Positions 50,462 through 60,100 of a DNA stretch of 64,000 nucleotides are shown here, piece after piece. The notes below the pieces were generated by a model. That model had not been told where the DNA came from, made no database searches, and worked only from the letters and a program-made list of their open reading frames with translations. This DNA comes from an uncultured Lachnospiraceae bacterium. GTDB taxonomy: Bacteria > Bacillota > Clostridia > Lachnospirales > Lachnospiraceae. Position numbers and translations under genes: made by a program. The stretch lies in assembly GCA_934293375.1 (NCBI GenBank), contig CAKQYS010000002.1, positions 1 to 64,000 of the forward strand, read 5' to 3'. The first letter of the stretch is position 1, and every line of letters begins with the position of its first letter.

Positions 50462-51367
50462 ATGGCAAAACAGAATAGAGCAAAGCGCGTGTTGATTCTG
50501 AAACAGACAATTATGATAGTAGTGCTGGCAATGACGGTTTTGCCGGCAATTTCAGCAGTTTTGCTGTTAGATAAGGTGAATAGGCTGGAAACCAGATATG
50601 AATATCTGGTAGAACAAAACGAGAATATCCGTATGGATAGTGCCGCTGCATTTGCAGATAATCCCAATGCGACGGTGTCGGATGTGGCTGTACCGGTAAG
50701 TCTGGAAGCAACAGAAGCGGGGCAGCAGGCGACAGAAGAACAGGAAGATCATAGAGTTTATCTGACATTTGATGATGGACCAAGTGGAAATACAGATGAG
50801 ATTCTGGATATTCTGGCAGCAAATAATGTGAAAGCCACATTCTTTGTGATTGGCAGGGATGAGAGTTATTATGATATATACCGGCGGATTGTAGAGGAAG
50901 GTCATACGCTTGCGATGCATTCTTATTCACATGAATATAAAAAAATATACAGTTCAGTAGAGGCATTTCGGAAGGATCTTGTAAAGCTGCAGGATGTCTT
51001 GTATGATGCAACAGGAATCAGGTGTTCGATATATAGGTTCCCGGGTGGCAGTTCGAATTCCATTGTAAAGGATATTCATCCGTATATAGACTGCCTCAAA
51101 GATATGGGGATTACATATTATGACTGGAATGCACTGAATGGTGATGCCGTATCGAAGGAGCTTTCCTGTGACAAGCTGATCTCCAATATTATGAAAAATG
51201 TAAGACAGAATAAGAACTCTGTAGTGTTAATGCATGACCTTATGACGCGTCATACGACGGTAGAATCACTGCAGGAGCTGATAGATACATTGAAGCAGGA
51301 GGGCTATGAACTGCTTCCTATTGATGAAAACACACCGCTGGTGCAGCATATTAAGGCGGATGAATGA
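50462..51367 (+). CDS. Membrane-anchored polysaccharide deacetylase
   Basis: A 301-residue protein with an N-terminal membrane anchor (about residues 12-38), a low-complexity stretch and a NodB domain from about 95. Catalytic motifs are LTFDDGPSG, the metal-binding HSYSHEY, YRFPGGSS, DWNA and VLMHDL. Such enzymes remove acetyl groups from peptidoglycan GlcNAc or other surface glycans, as PgdA does. It is extracellular. The ribosome site is weak. It precedes the folate genes by 18 bases. Confidence 0.9.
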   Translation: MAKQNRAKRVLILKQTIMIVVLAMTVLPAISAVLLLDKVNRLETRYEYLVEQNENIRMDSAAAFADNPNATVSDVAVPVSLEATEAGQQATEEQEDHRVYLTFDDGPSGNTDEILDILAANNVKATFFVIGRDESYYDIYRRIVEEGHTLAMHSYSHEYKKIYSSVEAFRKDLVKLQDVLYDATGIRCSIYRFPGGSSNSIVKDIHPYIDCLKDMGITYYDWNALNGDAVSKELSCDKLISNIMKNVRQNKNSVVLMHDLMTRHTTVESLQELIDTLKQEGYELLPIDENTPLVQHIKADE

Positions 51368-51385
51368 CGGAAGGACCGATAGAAT

Positions 51386-53227
51386 ATGACAGAGGCAATG
51401 CAGTATATTGAGAATTTGAATCAGAGGGGAAGTGTGTTGGGCCTTGACAATATTAAGGCACTGCTAGAGGTGCTCGGACACCCGGAATGCCGTGTTCCGG
51501 TGATTCATATTGCAGGAACAAATGGCAAGGGATCAACATTGGCATTTATAGAACATATATGCAGACAGGCCGGACTAGTAGTGGGTAAATATACCTCTCC
51601 TACAATTGATTCGTATTATGAGAGATTTCAAATCGATGGAGAGAATATATCAGAGCATGCGTTTGGTGAATATATGAAACAGGTAATGGCTGCGGTGGAA
51701 ATTGTCGAGGCAAAGGGGCTGTATCCGACGGCGTTTGAGGTGGAGACAGCACTTGCATTTTTATATTGTGGACAGGCAGATATCATGTTGTTGGAAACGG
51801 GCATGGGAGGACGGCTGGACAGTACCAATGTAGTGCCGGAACCGCTGGTTACAGTCATTGCATCTATTTCAATGGATCATATGCAGTTTTTGGGAGATTC
51901 ACTGGGGATGATCACCAGGGAAAAAGCCGGGATTTTGAGACCTTATATCTGCTGTGTATCCAATCCGTCCAACACAAAGAGTCCGGAGATAGACGGTATG
52001 CTGCGTACCTGCTGTGAGCAGGTACAGGCAGTGTATGTACCTGTAACAGATCCATATACCATTCTGGAAGCGGATGAGAGACATACCAGGTTCGCATTTC
52101 AGGATCAGGAATATGAGATCCATATGCCGGGACTGTTTCAGGTAGAGAATGCGGTGACAGCGATCAAGGCAGTGCAGGCGGCGGCAGTTGCATGGATGGC
52201 GGCACTTGCAGATGATGGACGGGGCGGATCTGTATTTCCAAGATCACCACATGTAGATCAGGGTATTGCATGCATGACGAAGGCACAGGTGATCCGGGCA
52301 GGTCTTGCGGATACGAAATGGCCTGTGCGGTTTGAACATATTGATGCACCGGTGGATCTGTATATGGATGGTGCACATAATGAAGATGCCTGTATTCGAT
52401 TAAAGGAATCCGTAGAGCGGTATTTCCGGCAGCGTTATGTGATCATGATGATCGGAATTTTAAAAGATAAAGCATATGAAACGATGATGAAGATCATGGC
52501 ACCGCTGGCACAGGAAATCTATACAGTGACACCACAAAATGCGAGAGGTCTTGATGGTGCAGTGTTAGCGGATGTATGCAGACAGTATTGTGACAGGGTT
52601 ACATCCTGTGGAAGTCTGATGCACGCATGCAGGGCTGCCTTTGACAGTGGAGCAGAGCATCGGGACAAGAATCCGGTGATATTGTGTTTTGGATCCCTGT
52701 CCTATCTGGGGGATATGAAGCGTGAAGTCCAGAGAATTCAGGGAATGAACAGGTTTACAAGCATTTTTCAGGATCCGGAAGTAAAGGATCGCTACGAACG
52801 GCTTGGAACACTGGAAGCAGATCGGAAATATTGCAGGCATGGAATCCATCATGCACTGGATGTAGCCAGAATTGCTTATATCAGAGTATTAGAGAATGGT
52901 CAGGATATTTCCAAAGAGCTGATTTATATTACAGCCTTGCTGCATGATCTTGGCAGGGTTGAGCAGTATGAGAACGGTATATCACATCATGAGGCAGGTG
53001 CGCAATTTGCCGGAAAAATATTAGACAGACATGGGTTTTCGGAAGAAGAGAAGCAGATGATCTGTCAGGCGATCGCTGTACATGAAGAGCAGACCCAGGT
53101 ATCAAGATCACCGCTTGGTCATGTCATATATCTGGCAGATAAGGAATCACGATGCTGTTTTGCCTGTGAGGCACAGGCATCCTGCCATTGGGATGATGCC
53201 AAAAAAAATATGAAACTATTCAGTTAA
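51386..53227 (+). CDS. folC: Folylpolyglutamate synthase fused to an HD-domain hydrolase
   Basis: A 613-residue fusion. Residues 1-450 are FolC (Mur ligase type) with the P-loop IAGTNGKGSTLAFIEH, LLETGMGGRLDSTN and DGAHNEDA. It adds glutamates to folates. From about residue 480 comes an HD phosphohydrolase with HHALDVAR, LLHDLGR, SHHEAGAQFA and LADKES. Stand-alone HD proteins occur in clostridial folate clusters, so the HD part may act on a pterin phosphate, but this is unproven. A four-Cys-like tail (CCFACEAQASC) follows. GAAGGACC lies upstream. The next genes are folP and folB-folK. Confidence 0.9.
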   Translation: MTEAMQYIENLNQRGSVLGLDNIKALLEVLGHPECRVPVIHIAGTNGKGSTLAFIEHICRQAGLVVGKYTSPTIDSYYERFQIDGENISEHAFGEYMKQVMAAVEIVEAKGLYPTAFEVETALAFLYCGQADIMLLETGMGGRLDSTNVVPEPLVTVIASISMDHMQFLGDSLGMITREKAGILRPYICCVSNPSNTKSPEIDGMLRTCCEQVQAVYVPVTDPYTILEADERHTRFAFQDQEYEIHMPGLFQVENAVTAIKAVQAAAVAWMAALADDGRGGSVFPRSPHVDQGIACMTKAQVIRAGLADTKWPVRFEHIDAPVDLYMDGAHNEDACIRLKESVERYFRQRYVIMMIGILKDKAYETMMKIMAPLAQEIYTVTPQNARGLDGAVLADVCRQYCDRVTSCGSLMHACRAAFDSGAEHRDKNPVILCFGSLSYLGDMKREVQRIQGMNRFTSIFQDPEVKDRYERLGTLEADRKYCRHGIHHALDVARIAYIRVLENGQDISKELIYITALLHDLGRVEQYENGISHHEAGAQFAGKILDRHGFSEEEKQMICQAIAVHEEQTQVSRSPLGHVIYLADKESRCCFACEAQASCHWDDAKKNMKLFS

Positions 53228-53248
53228 TAATAAAGAGGAGGCACTGAT

Positions 53249-54175
53249 ATGCAGATCGGAAATCGACAGTTCGATACGGAACAAGGACTCTATATTATGG
53301 GTATTTTAAATGTGACACCGGATTCATTTTCGGATGGAGGCAGATTCAATGAAATGGATGCGGCACTTGCCCATGTAGAGCAGATGATAGAAGATGGCTG
53401 TGATATACTGGATATAGGAGGAGAGTCTACCAGACCGAATCATATTAAGATCAGCAGTGAAGAAGAGATTGCCCGGGTATGCCCATATATTGAGAAGATC
53501 AAGGAGAGATTTGACATTCCGGTATCGTTAGATACTTATAAGGCGGAGGTTGCAAGGGCAGGCATTCTGGCCGGTGCAGATATGATCAATGATATTTGGG
53601 GCCTGAAATGGAATCAGGAACTTGCCGATGCGGAAGAGATGTCATTTGTAGAGCCGATGGCACCAATGCTTGCCAGGTATCAGGTGCCCGTCTGTGTTAT
53701 GCATAACCGGAAACCGGCCAACACAGGGACGGTTTCCGGCACGGGTACACATATCGTAACAAGCCTAGGCAATCAGGCAGATACAGATGCCAATCCGTTT
53801 GGATATCATAATGTTGTCGAGGATGTGATCCGGGATCTGGAAGATTGTATTCATATTGCTGACCGGGCAGGGGTCGATCGGTCCAGAATTATTTTGGATC
53901 CTGGTATTGGATTTGGGAAGACACTGGCAGACAATCTGGTTGTGATGCAGCACTTAGAGGATATCCGGCATATGGGATATCCGGTACTTTTAGGCACTTC
54001 AAGAAAGTCAATGATCGGTCTGACACTGCATGTGCCGGTAGAAGAACGGGAAGAGGGTACGATGGCAACTTCAGTGATTGGAGCTATGAAAGGCTGTTCC
54101 TTTTTCCGAGTACACGATGTATTAAAAAATCGACGCGCACTTGAAATGACAAGAGCGGTTTTGAATGCCGGATAA
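53249..54175 (+). CDS. folP: Dihydropteroate synthase
   Basis: A 308-residue enzyme joining p-aminobenzoate to the pterin pyrophosphate. The signatures MGILNVTPDSFSDGG, DIGGESTRP, GADMINDIWG, DPGIGFGK and LLGTSRKS are present. The last is part of the pterin site. It carries a longer internal segment (about residues 130-185) than many DHPS proteins. GAGGAGG precedes the ATG. It sits between folC and folBK. Confidence 0.96.
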   Translation: MQIGNRQFDTEQGLYIMGILNVTPDSFSDGGRFNEMDAALAHVEQMIEDGCDILDIGGESTRPNHIKISSEEEIARVCPYIEKIKERFDIPVSLDTYKAEVARAGILAGADMINDIWGLKWNQELADAEEMSFVEPMAPMLARYQVPVCVMHNRKPANTGTVSGTGTHIVTSLGNQADTDANPFGYHNVVEDVIRDLEDCIHIADRAGVDRSRIILDPGIGFGKTLADNLVVMQHLEDIRHMGYPVLLGTSRKSMIGLTLHVPVEEREEGTMATSVIGAMKGCSFFRVHDVLKNRRALEMTRAVLNAG

Positions 54176-54185
54176 GGAGACGAAT

Positions 54186-55010
54186 ATGGATCAGATCAGA
54201 ATTGAAAATCTTGTAGTGTTTGCACATCATGGTGTGTTTGAAGAAGAGAATGTGCTTGGTCAGAAATTTGTGGTATCAGCGGTTTTATATCTGGATACGA
54301 GACAAGCGGGTATGTCAGATCTTTTGACGGAATCACTGGATTATGGAAAGGTATGCCATTTTATCTGTGATAGAATGACAACATGCAATTATCAGTTGAT
54401 CGAGGCAGTGGCAGAACATCTGGCACAGGATCTTCTGCTGGAATATGAAATGTTGCAGGCTGTGGACCTGACGGTAAAGAAACCGTGGGCTCCGATCATG
54501 CTTCCATTAGATACCGTGGCGGTACATATTGAAAGGCAGTGGCATGATGTGTATCTCAGTATTGGTTCCAATCTGGGAGATCGCGAAGGCTATCTGGATA
54601 TGGCGATAGATCGGTTCAATGCGGCAAAGGATACGAAGGTAACTGCAATTTCGGATTATATTGAGACAGAGCCGTATGGGGATGTGGAACAAGATGATTT
54701 TTTGAATGGAGCACTTCAGATACGCACATTAAAACAGCCACATGAGCTTTTGAAAATGATTCATCAGATTGAAGCAGAGGCAAAGCGGGAACGCATTATA
54801 CACTGGGGACCGCGTACGCTGGATATCGACATATTGTTCTATGATCAGGAGATTATCAGTGATCCGGATCTGATCGTACCACATATAGAGATTGAAAAGC
54901 GGGAGTTTGTACTGGAACCTATGATGCAGATTGCTCCATATTTCAGGCATCCGGTGAGCCGCAAGACGATCAGGCAGTTGTATGAAGAACTGGAAAATGA
55001 GGAGAAATAG
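54186..55010 (+). CDS. folK: Dihydroneopterin aldolase / HPPK fusion
   Basis: A 274-residue bifunctional protein. Residues 1-118 are FolB (dihydroneopterin aldolase; VFAHHGVFEEENVLGQKF). Residues 119-274 are FolK (pyrophosphokinase; YLSIGSNLGDREGYL, WGPRTLDIDILFYD). These two steps make 6-hydroxymethyl-dihydropterin pyrophosphate, the FolP substrate. The ATG at 54186 behind AAGGAGA is preferred to one that overlaps folP at 54165. FolE is not in the window. pheA follows three bases later. Confidence 0.94.
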   Translation: MDQIRIENLVVFAHHGVFEEENVLGQKFVVSAVLYLDTRQAGMSDLLTESLDYGKVCHFICDRMTTCNYQLIEAVAEHLAQDLLLEYEMLQAVDLTVKKPWAPIMLPLDTVAVHIERQWHDVYLSIGSNLGDREGYLDMAIDRFNAAKDTKVTAISDYIETEPYGDVEQDDFLNGALQIRTLKQPHELLKMIHQIEAEAKRERIIHWGPRTLDIDILFYDQEIISDPDLIVPHIEIEKREFVLEPMMQIAPYFRHPVSRKTIRQLYEELENEEK

Positions 55011-55013
55011 ACG

Positions 55014-55877
55014 ATGGAGTTATACGATTATGATAAGCTGTTTGTAATGGAGAACAGCCTGGATGTGAATGCGGATACGGTAGTGGCCTATCAGGGGGTG
55101 CCGGGTGCATTTTCCGAGCAGGCGACAGTGGAGTATTTTGGTGAGACGGTGAAGACGGTAAATGTACCATCGTTTGAGGATGTGATTCTTGCATTGGAGA
55201 ATGGACAGGCGGATTATGGGGTGCTGCCTGTGGAGAATTCATCAGCGGGCTTTGTACTTGGCAGTTACGATCTGCTGCTGGCGCATGATGTATTTATTAC
55301 AGGAGAGATCATTATACGGATCCGGCAGGCACTATTGGGTCTGCCGGAAACCAGAATCGAGGATATTGACACGGTGTATTCTCACCCGCAGGGACTTTTG
55401 CAGAGTAAGCGTTTTCTTTCACAGTATCAGTGGAAGCAGATTGCGTATGACAACACGGCGATGGCAGCAAAAAAAGTAAAAGAGGATGGACTAAAGAATC
55501 ATGCGGCTGTGGCGAGTGTCCGTGCGGCGAAAATATATGGATTATCAGTGCTGAAGGAAAATGTGAATTATGCAGATACCAATGCCACCCGGTTTTTTAT
55601 ATTAAGAAAATGTAAAGTCTATCAAAAGGATGCAAAAAAGATCACCATTAGCTTTTCTTTGCAACATAAAAGTGGTACATTATATACAGTATTAGGACAT
55701 TTTATAAAGAATGATATTAATATGACAAGCATAGAGTCAAGGCCGTTGGAGAACTCCCCTTGGGAATATCAGTTTTTTATCTCATTTGAGGGAAATCTTC
55801 AGGCACCAAATGTAAGGCGGGCATTGGATTTTATTCAGAATGATACGATATCATTTAAATTGTTGGGGAATTACTAA
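55014..55877 (+). CDS. pheA: Prephenate dehydratase
   Basis: A 287-residue enzyme making phenylpyruvate from prephenate. The catalytic domain (about residues 25-205) has YQGVPGAFSEQA, GVLPVENSSAG and TNATRFF. A C-terminal ACT domain has SGTLYTVLGHFIKNDI and ESRP, the phenylalanine-binding motif, so feedback inhibition is likely. There is no chorismate mutase domain, only about 25 N-terminal residues. It follows folBK directly and probably shares its transcript. The 282-bp element starts 15 bases after its stop. Confidence 0.95.
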   Translation: MELYDYDKLFVMENSLDVNADTVVAYQGVPGAFSEQATVEYFGETVKTVNVPSFEDVILALENGQADYGVLPVENSSAGFVLGSYDLLLAHDVFITGEIIIRIRQALLGLPETRIEDIDTVYSHPQGLLQSKRFLSQYQWKQIAYDNTAMAAKKVKEDGLKNHAAVASVRAAKIYGLSVLKENVNYADTNATRFFILRKCKVYQKDAKKITISFSLQHKSGTLYTVLGHFIKNDINMTSIESRPLENSPWEYQFFISFEGNLQAPNVRRALDFIQNDTISFKLLGNY

Positions 55878-55892
55878 GAATAAATGTAATAG

Positions 55893-56174
55893 ACAATTGC
55901 GAAACTCCTTGAAGATGTTGATGTTATGTGCATATTGCACAATGTATCGCAGGCACGCTCTCGCTACTTCATCACGCAGCGGTGCTAAGCAATGTAACAC
56001 CATGTGCACTAGGCTCGAGAATACCTTGCCAAGTGCACAGGTGTACATTCGCACTAAGCTCAAAAATACTTCGCTAAGTGCTCATTGCAAGAACCGGCGT
56101 TCTTCAAGTACCTGCTTATACATCATGCAATATGCACATAGACGCAATCTTAATTGAGAGTTTCGCAATTACCT
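55893..56174 (+). mobile_element. 282-bp MITE-like element, copy 2
   Basis: It is the same length as the copy at 20265-20546 and differs at only seven positions. The ends form the inverted repeat TAGACAATTGCGAAACTC / TAGGTAATTGCGAAACTC. A perfect 14-base direct repeat AATAAATGTAATAG flanks it at 55879-55892 and 56175-56188 and differs from the flank of copy 1, as expected for separate insertions. Both copies lie directly after a gene stop, in the same orientation to it. No transposase is present. Confidence 0.82.
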
Positions 56175-56202
56175 AATAAATGTAATAGGGGAAGGTGATA
56201 CT

Positions 56203-57738
56203 ATGGCGATTCAGACATTCGCTGCGATCAATGTAGGATCGTATGATACAACGATCAAGATTTATCAGGTCATACCGCGAAAGGGATACAAATTGTTAGA
56301 CACTGCCGCACAGCATCTTGAGCTTGGTGCAGACACATATGCTTCCGGAGAACTATCTAATGAGACAGTGGATCAGCTTTGTGATATCCTGCAGGGGTTT
56401 CAGCTGAAGATGACAGAGTACAATGTGAAGGAGTACCGGGCATATGCTACATCAGCGGTTAGAGAGGCTGCAAATTGTGAGCTGGCACTCGACAGGATAC
56501 AAACGCGAACCGGGATTCGTGTGAAGACAGTCAGTAATTCGGAGCATCGGTTTATGATGTATGAAGCCATCGCAGACTCGTTGCAGGATTTTGATAAGAT
56601 TACATCAAAGAATACAGCGGTATTGGATGTCGGGGCAGGCAGTATCCAGATTACATTGTTTGACAAGCAGAAGATTTCTGCCACACAGAATATTTCCATC
56701 GGAGCCCTGCGTGTGCGGGAGAATCTTTCAGGATTGGATACATCGGCTCTGCACATGGAAGGTGTTATGCAGGAATATATTGAGAACGAATTGACAACAT
56801 TTGATACCTATTATCTTAAGGATAAAGAGATCAAGCATGTGATCGGTGTCGGAGAGGGTATTCACGCACTGGCAGGTATGCTTCCACAGATGCAGGTTGG
56901 CGATACGATCAATGCGCAACAGCTCGATTATATATGTAAGAAGTTAGAGAATCATACTCCGCTTGCGATTGCAGAGAAGTATGGTATATCTTATGATAAG
57001 GCTGCAATCCTTGCTCCGGCAGCATTGATCTATAAGCTGCTTTTGGCAAAGGCAAAGGCCGAAGTGATCTATCTGGTTGATGTTACCTTTTGTGAGGGTA
57101 TGGTTGTAGATTATATGGATTCTACAAAGAAACTCACGCTAGGTCATGATTTTCAATCCGATATTGTGGCGTCAGCGGAGAGTATTGCAAAGCGGTATCG
57201 ATGCAATAAGCTGCATTGTCAGCGCGTCAAAGAAACTTCCTTGCTGATCTTTGATAATATGAAGGCTTTTCATGGACTGGATAAGAGAGCAAGACTACAG
57301 CTGGAGCTGGCATCGATCCTGCATGATTGTGGCAAGTTTGTTAATATGAATCATGTGGCAGACAATTCATTTCACATTGTGATGTCTACAGAGATTCTGG
57401 GTATTTCCCATCAGGAACGCCAGGAGGTTGCATATATCTGCAAATATAATACAGAGAAACTGCCGACTTATGAGGCATTGCAGGAGCATTTATCGGTGGA
57501 ACAGTATAGTAAGATAGCAAAGCTGGCGGCAATCCTCAAGGTGGCGAATGCAATGGATCGGAGCCATAAGCAGAAGATCCATAAGTTTACGATATCAGTA
57601 AAGAACAAACAATTGATCATAATGGCCGATACGGTACATGATATAGCGTTGGAGGCAGGATTGTTTGAGAGTAAGGCGGATTTCTTTGAAGTAGTATATG
57701 GCATCCGACCGGTATTAAGACAGAGAAGGAGTATATAA
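56203..57738 (+). CDS. ppx: Exopolyphosphatase, Ppx/GppA family, with HD domain
   Basis: A 511-residue enzyme. The N-terminal part (residues 1-300) is the Ppx/GppA actin-like fold with AAINVGSYDTTIKIYQV, YATSAVREAAN and VLDVGAGSIQITLF. The C-terminal part has an HD-like helical domain (ILHDCGKFVNM). It hydrolyses polyphosphate or pppGpp. It is separated by three bases from ppk1, so synthesis and breakdown of polyphosphate are encoded together. GGGGAAGGTG precedes the ATG. Confidence 0.94.
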   Translation: MAIQTFAAINVGSYDTTIKIYQVIPRKGYKLLDTAAQHLELGADTYASGELSNETVDQLCDILQGFQLKMTEYNVKEYRAYATSAVREAANCELALDRIQTRTGIRVKTVSNSEHRFMMYEAIADSLQDFDKITSKNTAVLDVGAGSIQITLFDKQKISATQNISIGALRVRENLSGLDTSALHMEGVMQEYIENELTTFDTYYLKDKEIKHVIGVGEGIHALAGMLPQMQVGDTINAQQLDYICKKLENHTPLAIAEKYGISYDKAAILAPAALIYKLLLAKAKAEVIYLVDVTFCEGMVVDYMDSTKKLTLGHDFQSDIVASAESIAKRYRCNKLHCQRVKETSLLIFDNMKAFHGLDKRARLQLELASILHDCGKFVNMNHVADNSFHIVMSTEILGISHQERQEVAYICKYNTEKLPTYEALQEHLSVEQYSKIAKLAAILKVANAMDRSHKQKIHKFTISVKNKQLIIMADTVHDIALEAGLFESKADFFEVVYGIRPVLRQRRSI

Positions 57739-57741
57739 GCT

Positions 57742-59877
57742 ATGGGAGATAAGAAAAATACAACAAAGCCATCCGATTTTGTAAACAGAGAGCTTTCATG
57801 GCTTCTGTTTAATGAGCGTATTTTAGGAGAGGCAAAGGACAAGACGATACCGGCATTTGAACGGATTAAGTTCTTGGGTATTACGGCATCGAATCTGGAT
57901 GAGTTTTTTATGGTAAGAATTGCTTCGCTAAAGGATATGGTGCATGCGGAATATACGAAGCAGGATATTGCAGGTATGACACCAAAGGAACAGTTAGCAA
58001 AGATCATTCCGGCAACGAAGGAATTCATGAATAGCCAGTATACAACATATAACAGATCCCTTTTGCCGCTGTTAGAGTCAAACGGTCTGCATATTGTCAA
58101 GAAATATGAAGATCTGACAGAGGAACAGGCAAAGTATGTGGATCGGTATTTTGATAAAGAAGTATATCCAGTGCTGACACCGATGGCTGTGGATTCCTCA
58201 AGACCATTTCCACTGATCCGTAATAAAACATTGAATATCGGGGCATTGATCGTTGATAAAAAGAACAAAGATAAGATGGACATCGCAACCGTTCAGGTGC
58301 CTTCTGTACTTCCGCGGGTAGTGCGGATCCCAAATGAAGATGAAACTGTCACGAATATTATCCTGTTGGAAGAAGTGATCGAGAAGAATCTTGATAAGCT
58401 GTTTTTGAATTATGAGATCGTGTGTGCACATCCATACCGGGTTATGCGTAATGCGGATCTTTCCATTGATGAGGAGGATGCTGCAGACTTGTTGAAAGAG
58501 ATTCAGAAACAGCTTAGAAAGCGTCAGTGGGGCGAGGTAATCCGTCTTGAGGTATCTGATAATATGGATAAGCGGCTGTTGAAGGAACTGAAGAAGCAGC
58601 TGGTGGTAGAGGATGAAGCTGTATATAATATTAACGGACCGTTGGATCTTACATTTTTATCAAAGGTAAGTGGTCTGGATGGATTTGATCATCTTCGCTA
58701 TCCGAAGTATATTCCACAACCTGTAGAAGGATTGAACACGGATGAGGATATTTTTACGCAGATCAGAAGAAAGGACATTTTGCTGCATCACCCATATGAT
58801 GAATTCAAGCCGGTCATTGATTTTATCAGACAGGCATCCGTGGATCCGGATGTGCTTGCAATCAAGCAGACATTATATCGTGTCAGCGGAAATTCTCCGA
58901 TCATAGCGGCATTGGCACAGGCTGCAGAAAATGGTAAGCAGGTGACAGTTCTGGTTGAGCTGAAAGCAAGATTTGATGAGGAGAATAACATCAACTGGGC
59001 GAAAAAACTGGAGAAGGCCGGATGCCATGTTATCTATGGTCTGGTAGGTCTGAAGACACATAGTAAGATTGCATTGGTTGTCAGAAGGGAAGAAGATGGC
59101 ATTCGTCGTTATGTGCATCTTGGAACCGGAAACTATAATGACATTACGGCGAAGTTGTATACGGATATGGGCATACTGACTGCGTCCGATGCCATTGGGG
59201 AGGATGCAACTGCTGTATTTAATATGTTATCAGGTTATTCAGAGCCACCGGTATGGAACAAGCTGGCAGTAGCACCAATATGGCTTAAGAAGAAGTTTAT
59301 TGCTTTGATCGATAGAGAGACACGGAATGCCAGAGATGGCAAGCCGGCAAGAATCATTGCAAAGATGAATTCCCTGTGTGATCCAAAAGTAATGACGGCG
59401 TTGTATGAGGCAAGTCAGGCAGGCGTGAAGGTTGACTTGATCGTCAGAGGTATTTGTTGTCTGAGAGCCGGTGTAGAGGGGCTTAGTGAGAATATTACGG
59501 TGCGTTCGATTGTTGGTAATTTCCTGGAACATGCAAGAATCTTTTACTTCTATAACGAGGGAAATCCGGATGTGTATATGGGATCTGCAGACTGGATGCC
59601 TCGTAATCTGGATAAGCGTGTAGAGATTACATTCCCTGTGGAGGATCCGGATATTAAGGAGCGAGTGATCGAAATTCTGAATATTCAGCTTGCGGATACA
59701 TTGAAGGCATATTTGTTGCAGCCGGATGGAACATACAAGAAGCAGGATCTTCGTGGTAAGGAAAAGATCGGGGCACAGGATACCTTCTGCAGGATGGCGA
59801 TGGATCGCACAAAGAAGGAAAATAAGAAAAATACCAGAGTATTTGAACCGATGACTTCGCATAAAGAAAATGTATAA
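57742..59877 (+). CDS. ppk1: Polyphosphate kinase 1
   Basis: A 711-residue enzyme that polymerises phosphate from ATP. The N-terminal domain starts FVNRELSWLLFNERIL. The active-site His lies in LKTHSKIALVVRRE (about residue 440), a second conserved region is GTGNYNDITAKLYTD, and near the end MGSADWMPRNLDKR matches the PLD-like fold. It is coupled with ppx. It ends shortly before the infC promoter. Confidence 0.96.
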   Translation: MGDKKNTTKPSDFVNRELSWLLFNERILGEAKDKTIPAFERIKFLGITASNLDEFFMVRIASLKDMVHAEYTKQDIAGMTPKEQLAKIIPATKEFMNSQYTTYNRSLLPLLESNGLHIVKKYEDLTEEQAKYVDRYFDKEVYPVLTPMAVDSSRPFPLIRNKTLNIGALIVDKKNKDKMDIATVQVPSVLPRVVRIPNEDETVTNIILLEEVIEKNLDKLFLNYEIVCAHPYRVMRNADLSIDEEDAADLLKEIQKQLRKRQWGEVIRLEVSDNMDKRLLKELKKQLVVEDEAVYNINGPLDLTFLSKVSGLDGFDHLRYPKYIPQPVEGLNTDEDIFTQIRRKDILLHHPYDEFKPVIDFIRQASVDPDVLAIKQTLYRVSGNSPIIAALAQAAENGKQVTVLVELKARFDEENNINWAKKLEKAGCHVIYGLVGLKTHSKIALVVRREEDGIRRYVHLGTGNYNDITAKLYTDMGILTASDAIGEDATAVFNMLSGYSEPPVWNKLAVAPIWLKKKFIALIDRETRNARDGKPARIIAKMNSLCDPKVMTALYEASQAGVKVDLIVRGICCLRAGVEGLSENITVRSIVGNFLEHARIFYFYNEGNPDVYMGSADWMPRNLDKRVEITFPVEDPDIKERVIEILNIQLADTLKAYLLQPDGTYKKQDLRGKEKIGAQDTFCRMAMDRTKKENKKNTRVFEPMTSHKENV

Positions 59878-59883
59878 GGGGTA

Positions 59884-59912
59884 TTGACATACATTTCTGC
59901 GTGTGGTATGAT
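59884..59912 (+). promoter_or_regulatory. Promoter of infC-rpmI-rplT
   Basis: TTGACA (59884-59889) and TATGAT (59907-59912) are 17 bases apart. The transcript begins near 59919, opening the leader. Confidence 0.85.
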
Positions 59913-59918
59913 ATCTCA

Positions 59919-60060
59919 TGTTGTGACAAGCAAGCAGAGTATCCGCTCTCACCTTAGCGCAGAAGGCGACTTGGGTTTTATATATTGATAATTTACATGG
60001 GATACATGAGTTATGATATATGAGAAGTGGATAGGCTGACTATCCACTTTTTATTTTATG
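59919..60060 (+). ncRNA. L20-type leader of infC-rpmI-rplT
   Basis: The leader includes GACAAGCAAGCAGAGTATCC, CGCTCTCACCTTAGCGCA and GCGACTTGGGTTTT, which I recognise as the L20 leader of low-GC Gram-positive bacteria. Ribosomal protein L20 binds it and favours a terminator. The terminator is visible at 60025-60052. Confidence 0.85.
60025..60052 (+). terminator. Leader terminator before infC
   Basis: AAGTGGATAG (60025-60034) pairs perfectly with CTATCCACTT (60040-60049) around GCTGA and runs into T residues (60048-60052), then ATTTT. Confidence 0.88.
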
Positions 60061-60100
60061 AAACAGTGGATTCTGAATCAATTGATGGAGGTGCAAGAAC

